Shown: positions 43,875 to 53,600 of the stretch, in pieces
How positions within the stretch are numbered: the stretch's first letter is position 1
Layout: every line of letters starts with the position of its first letter
From: Candidatus Pantoea soli
GTDB lineage: Bacteria; Pseudomonadota; Gammaproteobacteria; Enterobacterales; Enterobacteriaceae
DNA: 64,000 nucleotides
Direction of reading: 5' to 3'
NCBI RefSeq assembly: GCF_007833795.1
Contig: NZ_CP032704.1
Location: 1 to 64,000, forward strand
Position numbers and translations under genes: made by a program
The notes under the pieces: model-generated
What the model saw: the letters and a program-made list of their open reading frames with translations, nothing else
Told to the model about the DNA's origin: nothing
The model's database searches: none

Positions 43875-46744
43875 TGGCGCTTGATATCTGGGTAGTCAGC
43901 TCCGGCGGCATGATCACAATGGGGCTTAACGCAGTGGCAACCGTGATGGAGAACGGCGGCTGGAAAAGCACCATCTGGGTGGCGGAGATGCTGGGCATCG
44001 CCTTCTGCGTGATGACCTACCTGCGCACACACAACATGACGGCGATGTTCGGCTGGGGAATGACGTTCGTGCTGGTCACCGCCCTGCTGCTGACGCCGAA
44101 GGTCACGGTGGTGGTCAACGATCTGACCGCCCCGGACACCATCGGGCGGGTGGATAACGTGCCGGCGGGGCTGGCCCTGCCGCTGAATCTGGTCACCGGC
44201 GTGGGCTACACGCTCACGACTACGTATGAAGATACCTTTCACTTCCCGGACGAGCGGTCCTACACCAAAACCGGCATGCTGTTCGCGAGCAAGCTGCTGC
44301 AGGACAGCTTCGCCATCGACAGCCGCAACCCGGTGCTCGCCTACAACATGGGGGAATACGCGAAGAACTGCGTGGTGCCGGACATCATGCTGAACCACAA
44401 ATACAGCATGCAGGACGTCATGGAGTCTGAAGACGTACAGGCGCAGATCTTTAGCAACCCGAGCCCGCTGCGCGCCATCTACTGGCGGGACGCGACCGGC
44501 ACCACGTTTATGGTCTGCCGCGACGCCGCGCCGCGCCTGAAAAACCTGCTGTCGGCGGAGAGCAACAACACCGGCAGCACGTTCATGGCCCACGCGGCCC
44601 GCATGCTGCCGGGCAACAACGCGCCGCAGACGGTCTACGCCGAGCAGCTGGCGGGGTCCTATGAATATTTCCTCGGCAGCAGCAAGTCGGCGCAGGCCAT
44701 CATGATGCAGAACATCGCTATCGCAGGCCTGCGTCGCGGGCTGAACAGCTACGTGAAGGGCATGAACGACACCGCCTCGATGGTGGACATCGCGTCCGAG
44801 CAGTCGCTGATGAAGCTGCGCCTGTCGCACGCGGTCAGCTACACCATTGCGACGGAGGTGCTGCCGCAGCTGCACACGGTGCTGCTGCTGTTCTGCGTCT
44901 GCATCTTCCCGGTGATGGTGCTGGCGCTGTACGTGCGGGAGATTGCCTGGCCGGTGATCAAAAGCTACCTGAACTTTATGGGCAGCCTGATGCTGTGGCC
45001 GGTGATGTTCGCCATCTTTAACTTTGCGGTGAACTACAGCACGCAGAACAGTTTTCACGCCACTGGCCCGACGCTTTCCAACATGAACCGCCTGATGGAA
45101 ACCAGCACCACCACGGCGGGCATTGCCGGCTGGCTGATGCTCTCGATACCGTTCCTGGCCTTTCGCCTGTTCACCGGGCTCGGTCAGGGCTTTGCGAGCC
45201 TCAGCTCCAGCCTCGGCAGCGCCCTCAGCAGCGCCTCGGCCGCAGACTCCGGCGCGGTGGCGTCGGGCAACGTGAGCGTGGGCAACGTGCAGCTCGACAA
45301 CATCAACGGGCACAAAACGGACCTGAACCGCGCTTATCGTGAGGGCAACACCTCCGTGCAGCTGGGCAACAGCGCCATGCGTACGATGACGCAGGACGGG
45401 CAGACGGTGTATGACGCCTCCGGCGCAACCAGCCGCCTGCCGGTGGATCTGCACCTTGATCGTAACCTGGCGAGTGCCGCGCAGCGCTCGGTGCGCGACA
45501 GCATGGCGCAGACCGAAATGGCGGCGCAGGGCTACAACCACTCGGTGCAGGAAACCGGCTCGCAGCTTAAACAGTTTCATGAGCAGTTCGGCAACAGCGA
45601 TTCGAAAACGCTGTCCGCTTCAACCGGCATGAGCATCACCGATGCCGAGCGCGTGAACAAAATGCAGAACGTGGCGCAGGACTATGCGACCCGTAACCAT
45701 ATCAGCCTGAATGAGGCATATTCGGAACTTGAAGATAAGAGTCGAAATTTACAGCTTAATGAAGGTGTTCGTGGCCAAGTCGGTATTGATTCAAGCAAAG
45801 CCCTATGGGGTAAAGCTGGTCAATGGGTTACTGGAGCTTCAGCAAAAGGAGATTTGCATGCTGGGGTTGAAGGAACAGAACGCACAGGTTCCTCTTCTTC
45901 AACGACACAAGGCGGGCAAAATGGGAAAGATAATTCGCAAACTATCTCTGCACGCGAGTCTCAGGACTTCAGTCAGGGTATGGATGTGCTGCGTAACTAC
46001 AGCACTACCTATAACGGTCAGCACGTCGATAACAATGCGTCCGGCCTGATGAACCAGATCTCTTCCAGTATCACCACGTCTGACAGCAAATACGCGCAGT
46101 ACACCGCCAGCCAGTCGCATACGCATGAACTGCAGAAAATGGCCTCTGAAACGGAAACGCTCAGCGCAGGCGCGCGTGACAACTACACTCAGCAGTTTGT
46201 GGAGTGGGCGCAGAGGCGATCGCCGGGGAATGCCGAAACCATTCTTACCAATACGTCCGATGAAGGCGTTCAGAAGCAGCGTGACGGTCTGGTTCAGGAG
46301 TTCTTCGCAGAGAAGCTGCAGGGACGCATTGACGGAGACTACGCGCGAAATTCAGGAAGCACGGGTGAAGGGATGGGCTCACCGGCAAATACAGCAGGCG
46401 CCCAGTTCGGGGGGGCGTATAACAGCGCAAACCAAAGTATTGAAGCGGGCGTTGCCAGAAACAATATCCGTACTAATGTAGGCTCGGAGGTTGCATCCCA
46501 GCAAAATGTTGTTAATGAAAGAGCTAATCAAGCGGAAAATGAGCTAAGGGCAGGCGAGGTACAGACTCAGACAGGGGCGAATGCCAGAGAAAGCGAATTT
46601 AACCGAGCAGGACAAAATTACCAGCATGAAAAGGCGGCAGCTGATAAAGCACAGGGTAATTGGCTCCCTAAAGAGGCCAATGATATGCTCAAAAGAAATG
46701 CTGAAGCAAAGGAGTTTTACGATGAGCGGCGCAATAAAAAATAG
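43874..46744 (+). CDS. traG: Mating-pair stabilisation and exclusion protein TraG
   Basis: 956 residues, F length about 938. The N-terminal half has several membrane segments (for example LHTVLLLFCVCIFPVMVLAL) and is needed for pilus assembly in F. The C-terminal half is a long hydrophilic periplasmic region. Codons 614-696 (45715-45960) and the last 100 are distinctly AT-rich against a GC-rich gene, suggesting recombination. In F, residues about 610-673 decide exclusion specificity with TraS. The frame is intact. Confidence 0.92.
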   Translation: MALDIWVVSSGGMITMGLNAVATVMENGGWKSTIWVAEMLGIAFCVMTYLRTHNMTAMFGWGMTFVLVTALLLTPKVTVVVNDLTAPDTIGRVDNVPAGLALPLNLVTGVGYTLTTTYEDTFHFPDERSYTKTGMLFASKLLQDSFAIDSRNPVLAYNMGEYAKNCVVPDIMLNHKYSMQDVMESEDVQAQIFSNPSPLRAIYWRDATGTTFMVCRDAAPRLKNLLSAESNNTGSTFMAHAARMLPGNNAPQTVYAEQLAGSYEYFLGSSKSAQAIMMQNIAIAGLRRGLNSYVKGMNDTASMVDIASEQSLMKLRLSHAVSYTIATEVLPQLHTVLLLFCVCIFPVMVLALYVREIAWPVIKSYLNFMGSLMLWPVMFAIFNFAVNYSTQNSFHATGPTLSNMNRLMETSTTTAGIAGWLMLSIPFLAFRLFTGLGQGFASLSSSLGSALSSASAADSGAVASGNVSVGNVQLDNINGHKTDLNRAYREGNTSVQLGNSAMRTMTQDGQTVYDASGATSRLPVDLHLDRNLASAAQRSVRDSMAQTEMAAQGYNHSVQETGSQLKQFHEQFGNSDSKTLSASTGMSITDAERVNKMQNVAQDYATRNHISLNEAYSELEDKSRNLQLNEGVRGQVGIDSSKALWGKAGQWVTGASAKGDLHAGVEGTERTGSSSSTTQGGQNGKDNSQTISARESQDFSQGMDVLRNYSTTYNGQHVDNNASGLMNQISSSITTSDSKYAQYTASQSHTHELQKMASETETLSAGARDNYTQQFVEWAQRRSPGNAETILTNTSDEGVQKQRDGLVQEFFAEKLQGRIDGDYARNSGSTGEGMGSPANTAGAQFGGAYNSANQSIEAGVARNNIRTNVGSEVASQQNVVNERANQAENELRAGEVQTQTGANARESEFNRAGQNYQHEKAAADKAQGNWLPKEANDMLKRNAEAKEFYDERRNKK

Positions 46745-46779
46745 CATTGCTTTTAATGATATTCTGGCAGAGGTAATTA

Positions 46780-47307
46780 ATGACTATTACTTATGAAAAG
46801 ATTAAAAGTGAAGTAAGGATTATTTCGGAAGAGATGGTTAACTCAAGTAACAAGGTTCCTTCTATCTTTTCTACGGTTAAGTATGGCCTGCTACCGGCGG
46901 GGGTTTATTTTACTTTCTTTCTGGCCTGCCCGTTCGCAGATGTATTCATTAAAAACATTTGGATGTTTTTGGGTTTTTTATCATTTTTCTTCTGGGTTTT
47001 TATATCCATTTTTATAAGCGGATATAGCCAATTTTTTTCTTTATTACCTGAAGGCGCTCAGGAGCGGTTCGAAATAGTCAGGATTTGCTGTAAAAAAATG
47101 AAAGTGTATTATGCGGTTTGGTTAGCGTCAGTATTTGTGGCCGGCCTCTTAGCCCTATTTACTATTTGGAATGTTATAGCGCTGGCAGTGGTGACTGTAC
47201 TCTCCACAGTGCTTATTGCACTGGCGTTCAATTTCGATATGTCAAGGTATCAACTTGCAAGCCTGTTCGGTGTTATCAGCGCTATAAAAGAAAAGTCCAT
47301 TAAATAG
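46780..47307 (+). CDS. TraS-like entry-exclusion membrane protein
   Basis: 175 residues with four hydrophobic segments (GLLPAGVYFTFFLACPFADV, FLGFLSFFFWVFISIFISGY, YYAVWLASVFVAGLLALFTI, then IALAVVTVLSTVLIALAF). It lies between traG and traD, the place of traS in F. It is AT-rich, as TraS genes usually are, and matches the composition of the TraG specificity patch. Sequence identity to F TraS is not evident. Likely sits in the inner membrane and blocks redundant mating. Confidence 0.65.
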   Translation: MTITYEKIKSEVRIISEEMVNSSNKVPSIFSTVKYGLLPAGVYFTFFLACPFADVFIKNIWMFLGFLSFFFWVFISIFISGYSQFFSLLPEGAQERFEIVRICCKKMKVYYAVWLASVFVAGLLALFTIWNVIALAVVTVLSTVLIALAFNFDMSRYQLASLFGVISAIKEKSIK

Positions 47308-47378
47308 CCCCGCAGTAAATCTTAACGGCTCTGATTTTTATCAGGGCTGTTAGCCCTAATTTCAATTTCGAGGTGATG

Positions 47379-48290
47379 ATGCTTATTCATTTAACGCCCT
47401 CCTTTTTTCTTAATTACTCCGATGTCTCTGTTGACTTAATTGACGTAGAAGTTCCTGAGTTAGGCCTGCATCTGCAGAATGAAAAAGATATAACCGTTCG
47501 GTTCCCTGCGCCCAATAAACGGCTGCATTACGTCTGCCGTAAAAAAGGGCGCAAGGCCGTGTACGGGATTCTGCTGAACACGGATAAAACCGTCACGGAT
47601 ATTACCGTCATTACGCGCTGGGCCGTGCAGGGTGAAGTCTCCACGCACCGCGTACACATGCACATTGTGGGCGCTGACGATGCGGCTACCGATGTGATTC
47701 ATCTCTGGAGCGGGGTTTTCAACACACCTTTCCGGGATAAAGCGCCGGACCTGACTAAAAACTGGAACCCGGCGGCGTGTCAGCCGCGCCTGAGCGTCTG
47801 CGCCGGCGACAGGCCGTCCGAGCGCGAGCCGGCAATCTGGCGCCTTGCGGACGCGGCCGGGATTATCCGGCAGCAGACGGAATACTTCACCGCCACCACC
47901 GTCGAGCCCGAACGCCTGCTGACGCCTACCCGCAGCAACGACCGGCTGCCGGCGCTGGAAGACGCGTTTGACTGCACCGTACGGGAATATGCGGACACGC
48001 TGCGCGTGCTTTATGCCTATCCGGGCGTGACCGTCTGCCCGGTGACGGAGCATGAGGATCTTATCGAAAGCGACCTGACGGAAGAGGGAAAGCGCGACGC
48101 GTTCACCGCGATAATCCAGCCCGTGCTGCAGGAGGTTCGCGCGGTCTGCCCGCTATTTTTTACCAATACCACCAACCTGATGAACAGCATCCGCCGCTTC
48201 TCCGCGCACTTCCAGGCGCTGAGCGAGGCTGACAAGCAGTTTGTTGAGTACCAGATTAATCAGCCTCTGTTTCGCGTTTCCGTGAGCTGA
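47379..48290 (+). CDS. Unknown protein between the TraS-like gene and traD
   Basis: About 303 residues; not recognised and not TraT (no lipoprotein signal). Start chosen at the second ATG, five bases after CGAGG; ATG 47376 and GTG 47373 are in frame. The first 80 residues are beta-rich (VPELGLHLQNEKDITVRFPA), the middle binds no obvious ligand, and the end is helical (NLMNSIRRFSAHFQALSEAD). The first 150 bases are AT-rich, then composition returns to backbone level, so it could be chimeric. A cytoplasmic role linked to transfer or exclusion is possible. Confidence 0.65.
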   Translation: MLIHLTPSFFLNYSDVSVDLIDVEVPELGLHLQNEKDITVRFPAPNKRLHYVCRKKGRKAVYGILLNTDKTVTDITVITRWAVQGEVSTHRVHMHIVGADDAATDVIHLWSGVFNTPFRDKAPDLTKNWNPAACQPRLSVCAGDRPSEREPAIWRLADAAGIIRQQTEYFTATTVEPERLLTPTRSNDRLPALEDAFDCTVREYADTLRVLYAYPGVTVCPVTEHEDLIESDLTEEGKRDAFTAIIQPVLQEVRAVCPLFFTNTTNLMNSIRRFSAHFQALSEADKQFVEYQINQPLFRVSVS

Positions 48291-48463
48291 TACCGCCCGC
48301 CGCACAGCCTGACGCGCCCTGCGTCTGGCGGAGGAGGCGGAACATCACGTCAGCCCATCCGGGCACGTTCGCACCGTAACTAAATTCCGCGCAGCTTTCT
48401 GTCTGGCTTTCGCCTGCCCGCAGCCCTGTGCGCCTGTCTCTGTTTCCACATAAAGGACTTTCC

Positions 48464-50632
48464 ATGAGCCTCAACGCCCGCGACTTTACCCAGGGCGGCC
48501 AGGTGATGAAATACATGATCGGCATGTTTGTGCAGATCATGAATATCGCCTCCTACTGGGTCGTGCTGTTTTCAGCACTGGTATTTTTCAGCTGGATGCT
48601 GCTGCGCCTTACCATGCAGGAGTTCATTCACGGCAGCGCCTACTGGCTGGTTAAGTGGTTTGTCATGCCTCTGTCGAAATTCTCCGGCGGAAATTCTAAA
48701 AGCGGCTGGACCTTTCACTTTGAGCGACCCAACGGCGAGGTGGTGGCGTTTAAGCACACTGCTCAGCAGGTGATGAACGATCCGTATTTCGTGCAGATGG
48801 GCGAAAGCGTTAAAGACGCCGCATTTTACGGCTGGGGCATTGCGACATTCTGCTTTGTTGCCGCCATTCTCGGCATTACCTGGTTTCTGGGTAGTAAGGG
48901 CGCAAAGCAGCGCGAGAGCGAACTCACCGGCGGCCGCATACTGGCGACGAGCCCTTCTGTTGTGAACCGCCTGCTTAAAAAGGCTGGCGTGATGTCTCCG
49001 CTCAGTATCTGCGGTCTGCACATCCTGAAAGACTCTGAGATGCAGAATTTCGGCTTCCACGGCACCGTCGGGTCGGGCAAGAGTACCGCCCTGAACGACC
49101 TGCTGCGCCAGCTGCGCGAGCGCGGCGATCGCGTCATCGTGTACGACAAAGGGAACAACTTCATTCCCACCTTTTACCGGCAGGACAAAGACAAAATCCT
49201 CAACCCTTTCGACCTGCGCTGCCCGTTCTGGGACCTGTGGGAAGAGTGCAAGACGGTGGGTGACTTTGAGAACTTCGCGACCTCCCTGCTGCCCGACAGC
49301 AGCGGCAGCAGCGATCCGTTCTGGGTGCTGTCGGCGCGCTCGCTGTTTGTGGCCACCGCGCGGCGCATGGCCCGTGAAAAGGACCGCAGCATCGGCGAGC
49401 TGCTGAAAAAGCTGATGTCCATCAGCCTGGCGGACCTGCGCGCGTTTCTGGAGGGTACGGACGCGGCGAACCTGGTGGACGGCAGCATCGAGAAAACCGC
49501 GATGACCATCCGCACCATTCTGACCACCTACGTCCGCTCGCTGCGCTACCTGCAGGGCCTCGATCAGGATGGCCGCCGGCCGTTCAACATTCGCGACTGG
49601 CTGCACACCGAGGACGCAAGCGGCGATAACCCGTGGATTTTTATCTCCAGTGACGGCCAGAACCACAATGCGCTGAAGCCGCTGCTGAGCGCGTGGCTCT
49701 ACATGACCATGTCCGGCATCCTCGGGCTCAGGGCCGACCGGAACCGCCGCATCTGGATTTTCCTGGACGAGCTGCCGTCCCTGCTCAAGCTGCCCATTCT
49801 GCCGGAGTTCTGCGCCGAGGGCCGCAAGTTCGGCGGCTGTACCGTCGCCGGCCTGCAGAACTTCCCGCAGCTGGAAGAAACCTACGGCACCAATGCGGCC
49901 AAATCCATCTGGGACCTGCTGAATACCCGCGTATTTTACCGCGCGCCCAGCGGCTCGATCGCGGACTGGGTGCAGAAGGAAATCGGCGAGCAGCGACACA
50001 AGAAATTCAAAGACCAGTACAGCTACGGCATCGACATCATCCGCGACGGCGTGCAGTTCTCCAAAGACGAGGTGAATGAGTTCCTCGTCAGCTATTCCGA
50101 CGTGCAGAGCCTCAACGACCTGGAGTGCTACATCACCCTGCCGGGCGAGTGGCCGGTGGTGCGCATGAAGCTGCCCTGGAAATCCTACCGAGAAATTGCT
50201 GAAGGGCGCATCCCGCGCGACGTCGAGGACGTGTTTGACCCGCATATCGAGGCCACGCTTGCGGGCGAAACCGCAGACAACCAGGCCGGCCAGATTGTCG
50301 GGAGGCTGTTCGGTGACGCGACTGAAGCGGCAGCCCCTGCAGAGGAACAGAACGCCGGGAATTCCGTGCCTGCGGCAGGTTCGCAGGGCGCTGCGGCGCC
50401 CGCGGACAACGCTACGGCACCTGCGGAAGCGGCATCCTCATCATCTGCACAGGCAGCATCGGTTGAAGCTGGCGGGCGCGTAACGGCACTACCGCCGCCC
50501 GCAAATCCAGCCGCTCCTGCAGCGCCGGCGCCAGCCGCACCGACGCCCCCCGCGCAGCCCGCAGCGGAGAACCCCCTGCAGCAGGTGGACATTGTTAAAC
50601 ATCGCGACTTCGACCCTGACGATCGTTTCTGA
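48464..50632 (+). CDS. traD: Coupling protein TraD (VirD4-like ATPase)
   Basis: 722 residues from ATG 48464, whose start MSLNARDFTQGGQVMKYMIG matches F TraD (MSFNAKDMTQGGQ). An in-frame ATG 36 bases earlier has no such match. Two membrane segments are followed by Walker A GTVGSGKST near residue 200 and Walker B IWIFLDELPSL. The long C-terminal tail is Ala/Pro-rich and ends HRDFDPDDRF; in F the tail end binds TraM. Moves relaxase-DNA into the channel. Confidence 0.95.
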   Translation: MSLNARDFTQGGQVMKYMIGMFVQIMNIASYWVVLFSALVFFSWMLLRLTMQEFIHGSAYWLVKWFVMPLSKFSGGNSKSGWTFHFERPNGEVVAFKHTAQQVMNDPYFVQMGESVKDAAFYGWGIATFCFVAAILGITWFLGSKGAKQRESELTGGRILATSPSVVNRLLKKAGVMSPLSICGLHILKDSEMQNFGFHGTVGSGKSTALNDLLRQLRERGDRVIVYDKGNNFIPTFYRQDKDKILNPFDLRCPFWDLWEECKTVGDFENFATSLLPDSSGSSDPFWVLSARSLFVATARRMAREKDRSIGELLKKLMSISLADLRAFLEGTDAANLVDGSIEKTAMTIRTILTTYVRSLRYLQGLDQDGRRPFNIRDWLHTEDASGDNPWIFISSDGQNHNALKPLLSAWLYMTMSGILGLRADRNRRIWIFLDELPSLLKLPILPEFCAEGRKFGGCTVAGLQNFPQLEETYGTNAAKSIWDLLNTRVFYRAPSGSIADWVQKEIGEQRHKKFKDQYSYGIDIIRDGVQFSKDEVNEFLVSYSDVQSLNDLECYITLPGEWPVVRMKLPWKSYREIAEGRIPRDVEDVFDPHIEATLAGETADNQAGQIVGRLFGDATEAAAPAEEQNAGNSVPAAGSQGAAAPADNATAPAEAASSSSAQAASVEAGGRVTALPPPANPAAPAAPAPAAPTPPAQPAAENPLQQVDIVKHRDFDPDDRF

Positions 50633-50640
50633 GGTACATC

Positions 50641-53600
50641 ATGCTGTCAGTCTCTTCTGTCAAAAGCGCCGGTAAAGCCGGCGCTTACTACACCAATGAA
50701 GATAACTATTACTTTCTCGGCGAGCAGTCCACGGAGTGGTACGGCACCGGTGCGGAAAATCTGGGCCTTGAGGGCCCGGTTAACCGCGATACCTTTGTCG
50801 CGGTGCTGGAAGGCCAGCTGCCGGACGGCACCGACATGCGCCGCATGGAGGGAGGGGTCAACAAACACCGGCCGGGCTATGACCTGACGTTCTCCGCGCC
50901 CAAGAGTGCCTCGGTGCTCGCCCTCGTGACCGGCGACACCTTTCTGGTGGACGCGCACAAGGAAGCGGTGCGCCGCACGCTGGACGAGGTGGAGAAACTC
51001 GCCACGACGCGCACCATGACCGACGGCATTACCGAGATGGAAAAGACCGGCAACCTGGTGATCGCAACCTTCATGCACGATACCAGCCGCAACCTGGACC
51101 CGGCGATGCACACCCACGCGGTTGTGGCCAACGCCACGCTCTCCCAAAACGGCTGGAAAACGCTTTCCACCGACATCAACGGGAAGCAGGGCTTTACCGA
51201 CGTGGTCTGGAACGAGCAGGTCAGCATTGGCGCGCTCTATCGTGGCCACTATCGATCCATTATTGAGCCAGCGGGCTACCAGACCGAGGACACCGGGCCG
51301 CGCGGGGAATGGGACATCACCGGCGTGCCGGTGAAGCCCTTTTCCTCGCGTCGCCAGGACATTCTCGATCTGGTCGGTGAAGACGCGACGGCGAAGCAGA
51401 AAAGCATGGCCGCGCTGGACTCCCGGCAGGCCAAACACTTTGAAGACCCGGAGACCCTGCGCGAGCACTGGCAGACGGTGCTGAAGGATACCGGCTTTGA
51501 TGTGCTGACGTTCAGGGAAGAGCTGGCAGAGCGCCAGCAGCAGCGTGAAGCCGAAAGCGCCGGTCAGGAAAAAAAGGCCGCCACGCCACTGGCGCTGGAG
51601 GGCGCTGTGCGCGAGGCCATTGAGCGACTGTCGTCTAAAAGCGTGCGTGTCACCTATGACGACGTGATGACCAGCGTGCTTAATCACGTTCCGGTCGCCC
51701 CGGGCGTCTACGGGCAGGCCCGGAGCGCCATTGACAGCGCCATCGGCCACGGCCAGCTGATTGCTGTGGACAGGAACCAGACGCTGTTCACCACCGCCGC
51801 CCACGTCCGCGACGAGGCGCGCCTGTCACAGCTGGCCGCCGGGCTGGCGGAAAAGCGCGGCGGGCTGACGGCACCGGCGGGCGAGCGGGGGGTGCTGGCG
51901 CAGGTGGCCGACGCCGATCGCGCGGTGTCGCTGATTGACGTGCGCGGCGGCACGCAGTTCATCAGCGACCTGAACCGCAGCATTATGGCAATGGCCAGCG
52001 AGAGCCAGCGTCCGCTGATTGTGGTGGCCGCAGACGGCGCCGCGCGCAAGCGACAGCAGGCCGCCTTCGGGGACAAATCCGGCGTACAGCTCATGACGGC
52101 GGAGGAGATGAACAGCGCTGAGCTGTCGCCGCGCCCGCTGGTGCTGGTCGCGGAGGCCGAGCGCTTCAACACCTCCGGGCTGCACGACGTGCTGAAGACG
52201 GCGGCGCAGCACGACGGCGCGACGCTTGTAACCGACACCCACGCCCGGCGCACGGCGGGCTTTGCGTCGGCAGTGCTGAGCGCGGCGGGCGTAAAACAGT
52301 TCACCGCCTCGCCGAAGACCGAGAACGTGCGCGTGACGATGGTGCAGAAGGACACGGTAGAGGACCGGCTCAGCGTGGCGGCGCGCTACTACGCGCAGGA
52401 GAAAGCGCAGGGCCGGCCGGTGTCGCTGCAGGCGGGCAATGCGCGCACGCGCGACCAGCTCACGACCCGGACCCGGGAAATCCTCGCCGACGAGGGGCAG
52501 CTCGGCCGGGTGCTGGGCGAGGCCACGGTGCGGGTGCCGGTGTGGCTGGACGCCAGCAACCGCAACGACCGCAGCGTCTACCGCGCGGGCATGGTGCTGG
52601 AGTATCACGAGGGGCAGGGAGAAAAGTCGGTATTCACCATCGCCGGCGTCAGCGAGCGCCACAACCTGCTGACCCTGAAAGACGAAAAAGGACAGACGCA
52701 GGGCGTGAGCATCAGCAGCATCGACAGCCACTACCGGCTTTACCGGGAAAAGAAGCTGGAGCTGCGTGAGGGTGAGCAGCTGCGCGCCACGGCCGATCTC
52801 AGCAGCCGGGCCGGCAGCGGGGAGCGGCTGACCGTTACCGGCGTAAAGGCGGGGCGCTGGCTCTTTAAGGACACCATCACGATGGAGAACGCAAAGGGCG
52901 AGCGCGTCAGGCTCGACCGCAACGCGCCGCTCTACGCGGATTACGCCTACGCCGAGTCTTTTGGTGCCACGCGCCGTACGGAGGGAAGCGTGGTGGCGGT
53001 GCTGGCGGGCAAGGAAGTGAACGACGCGACCGTGAACATGCTGCGCCGCAGCGGCTCGGACGTGATTGCATTCACCCCGCTGGACGAGGCCGCGATCGGC
53101 CGCCGTCTGGAGGAAAACCGCCCGGTGGTCAGCGTGACGCAGGGCATTAAATCGCTCGCCGGGGAAAACGAGCTGACCGACGCGCTGCGCGAGCTGGAGT
53201 CCCGGAAGATGTCGCAGCCGGAGCGCGCGATGCGGCTGGCCATCGAGAAAGCCACCGGCACCGACGTGACGTTCACGGGCGTCCGGGCGCTGGCCGGGGT
53301 GATGAACGCCGACCGCAGCATCACGCCCGCGCGCGCACAGGAGGAGCTGTCGCGCCTGGTGCAGCGCGGGGAGATTTTTGAACTCAGCGGGGAGCAGGGC
53401 GCGGCCGGGAAGTACATCTCTCGCGAGAACTTTGAGAACGAGGTGTCCATCCTGCGTCACGTTGCTGAAGGCAAAAACAGCGTGGCCCCCCTGCTGGCCG
53501 GGGGGCTGAGCGGAGAGACAGCCGCCGGGCTCACGGAGGGCCAGCGCGAGGCGGGGAACCTCATCCTGACCACCCGCGATCGCTTTACCGCTATTCAGGG

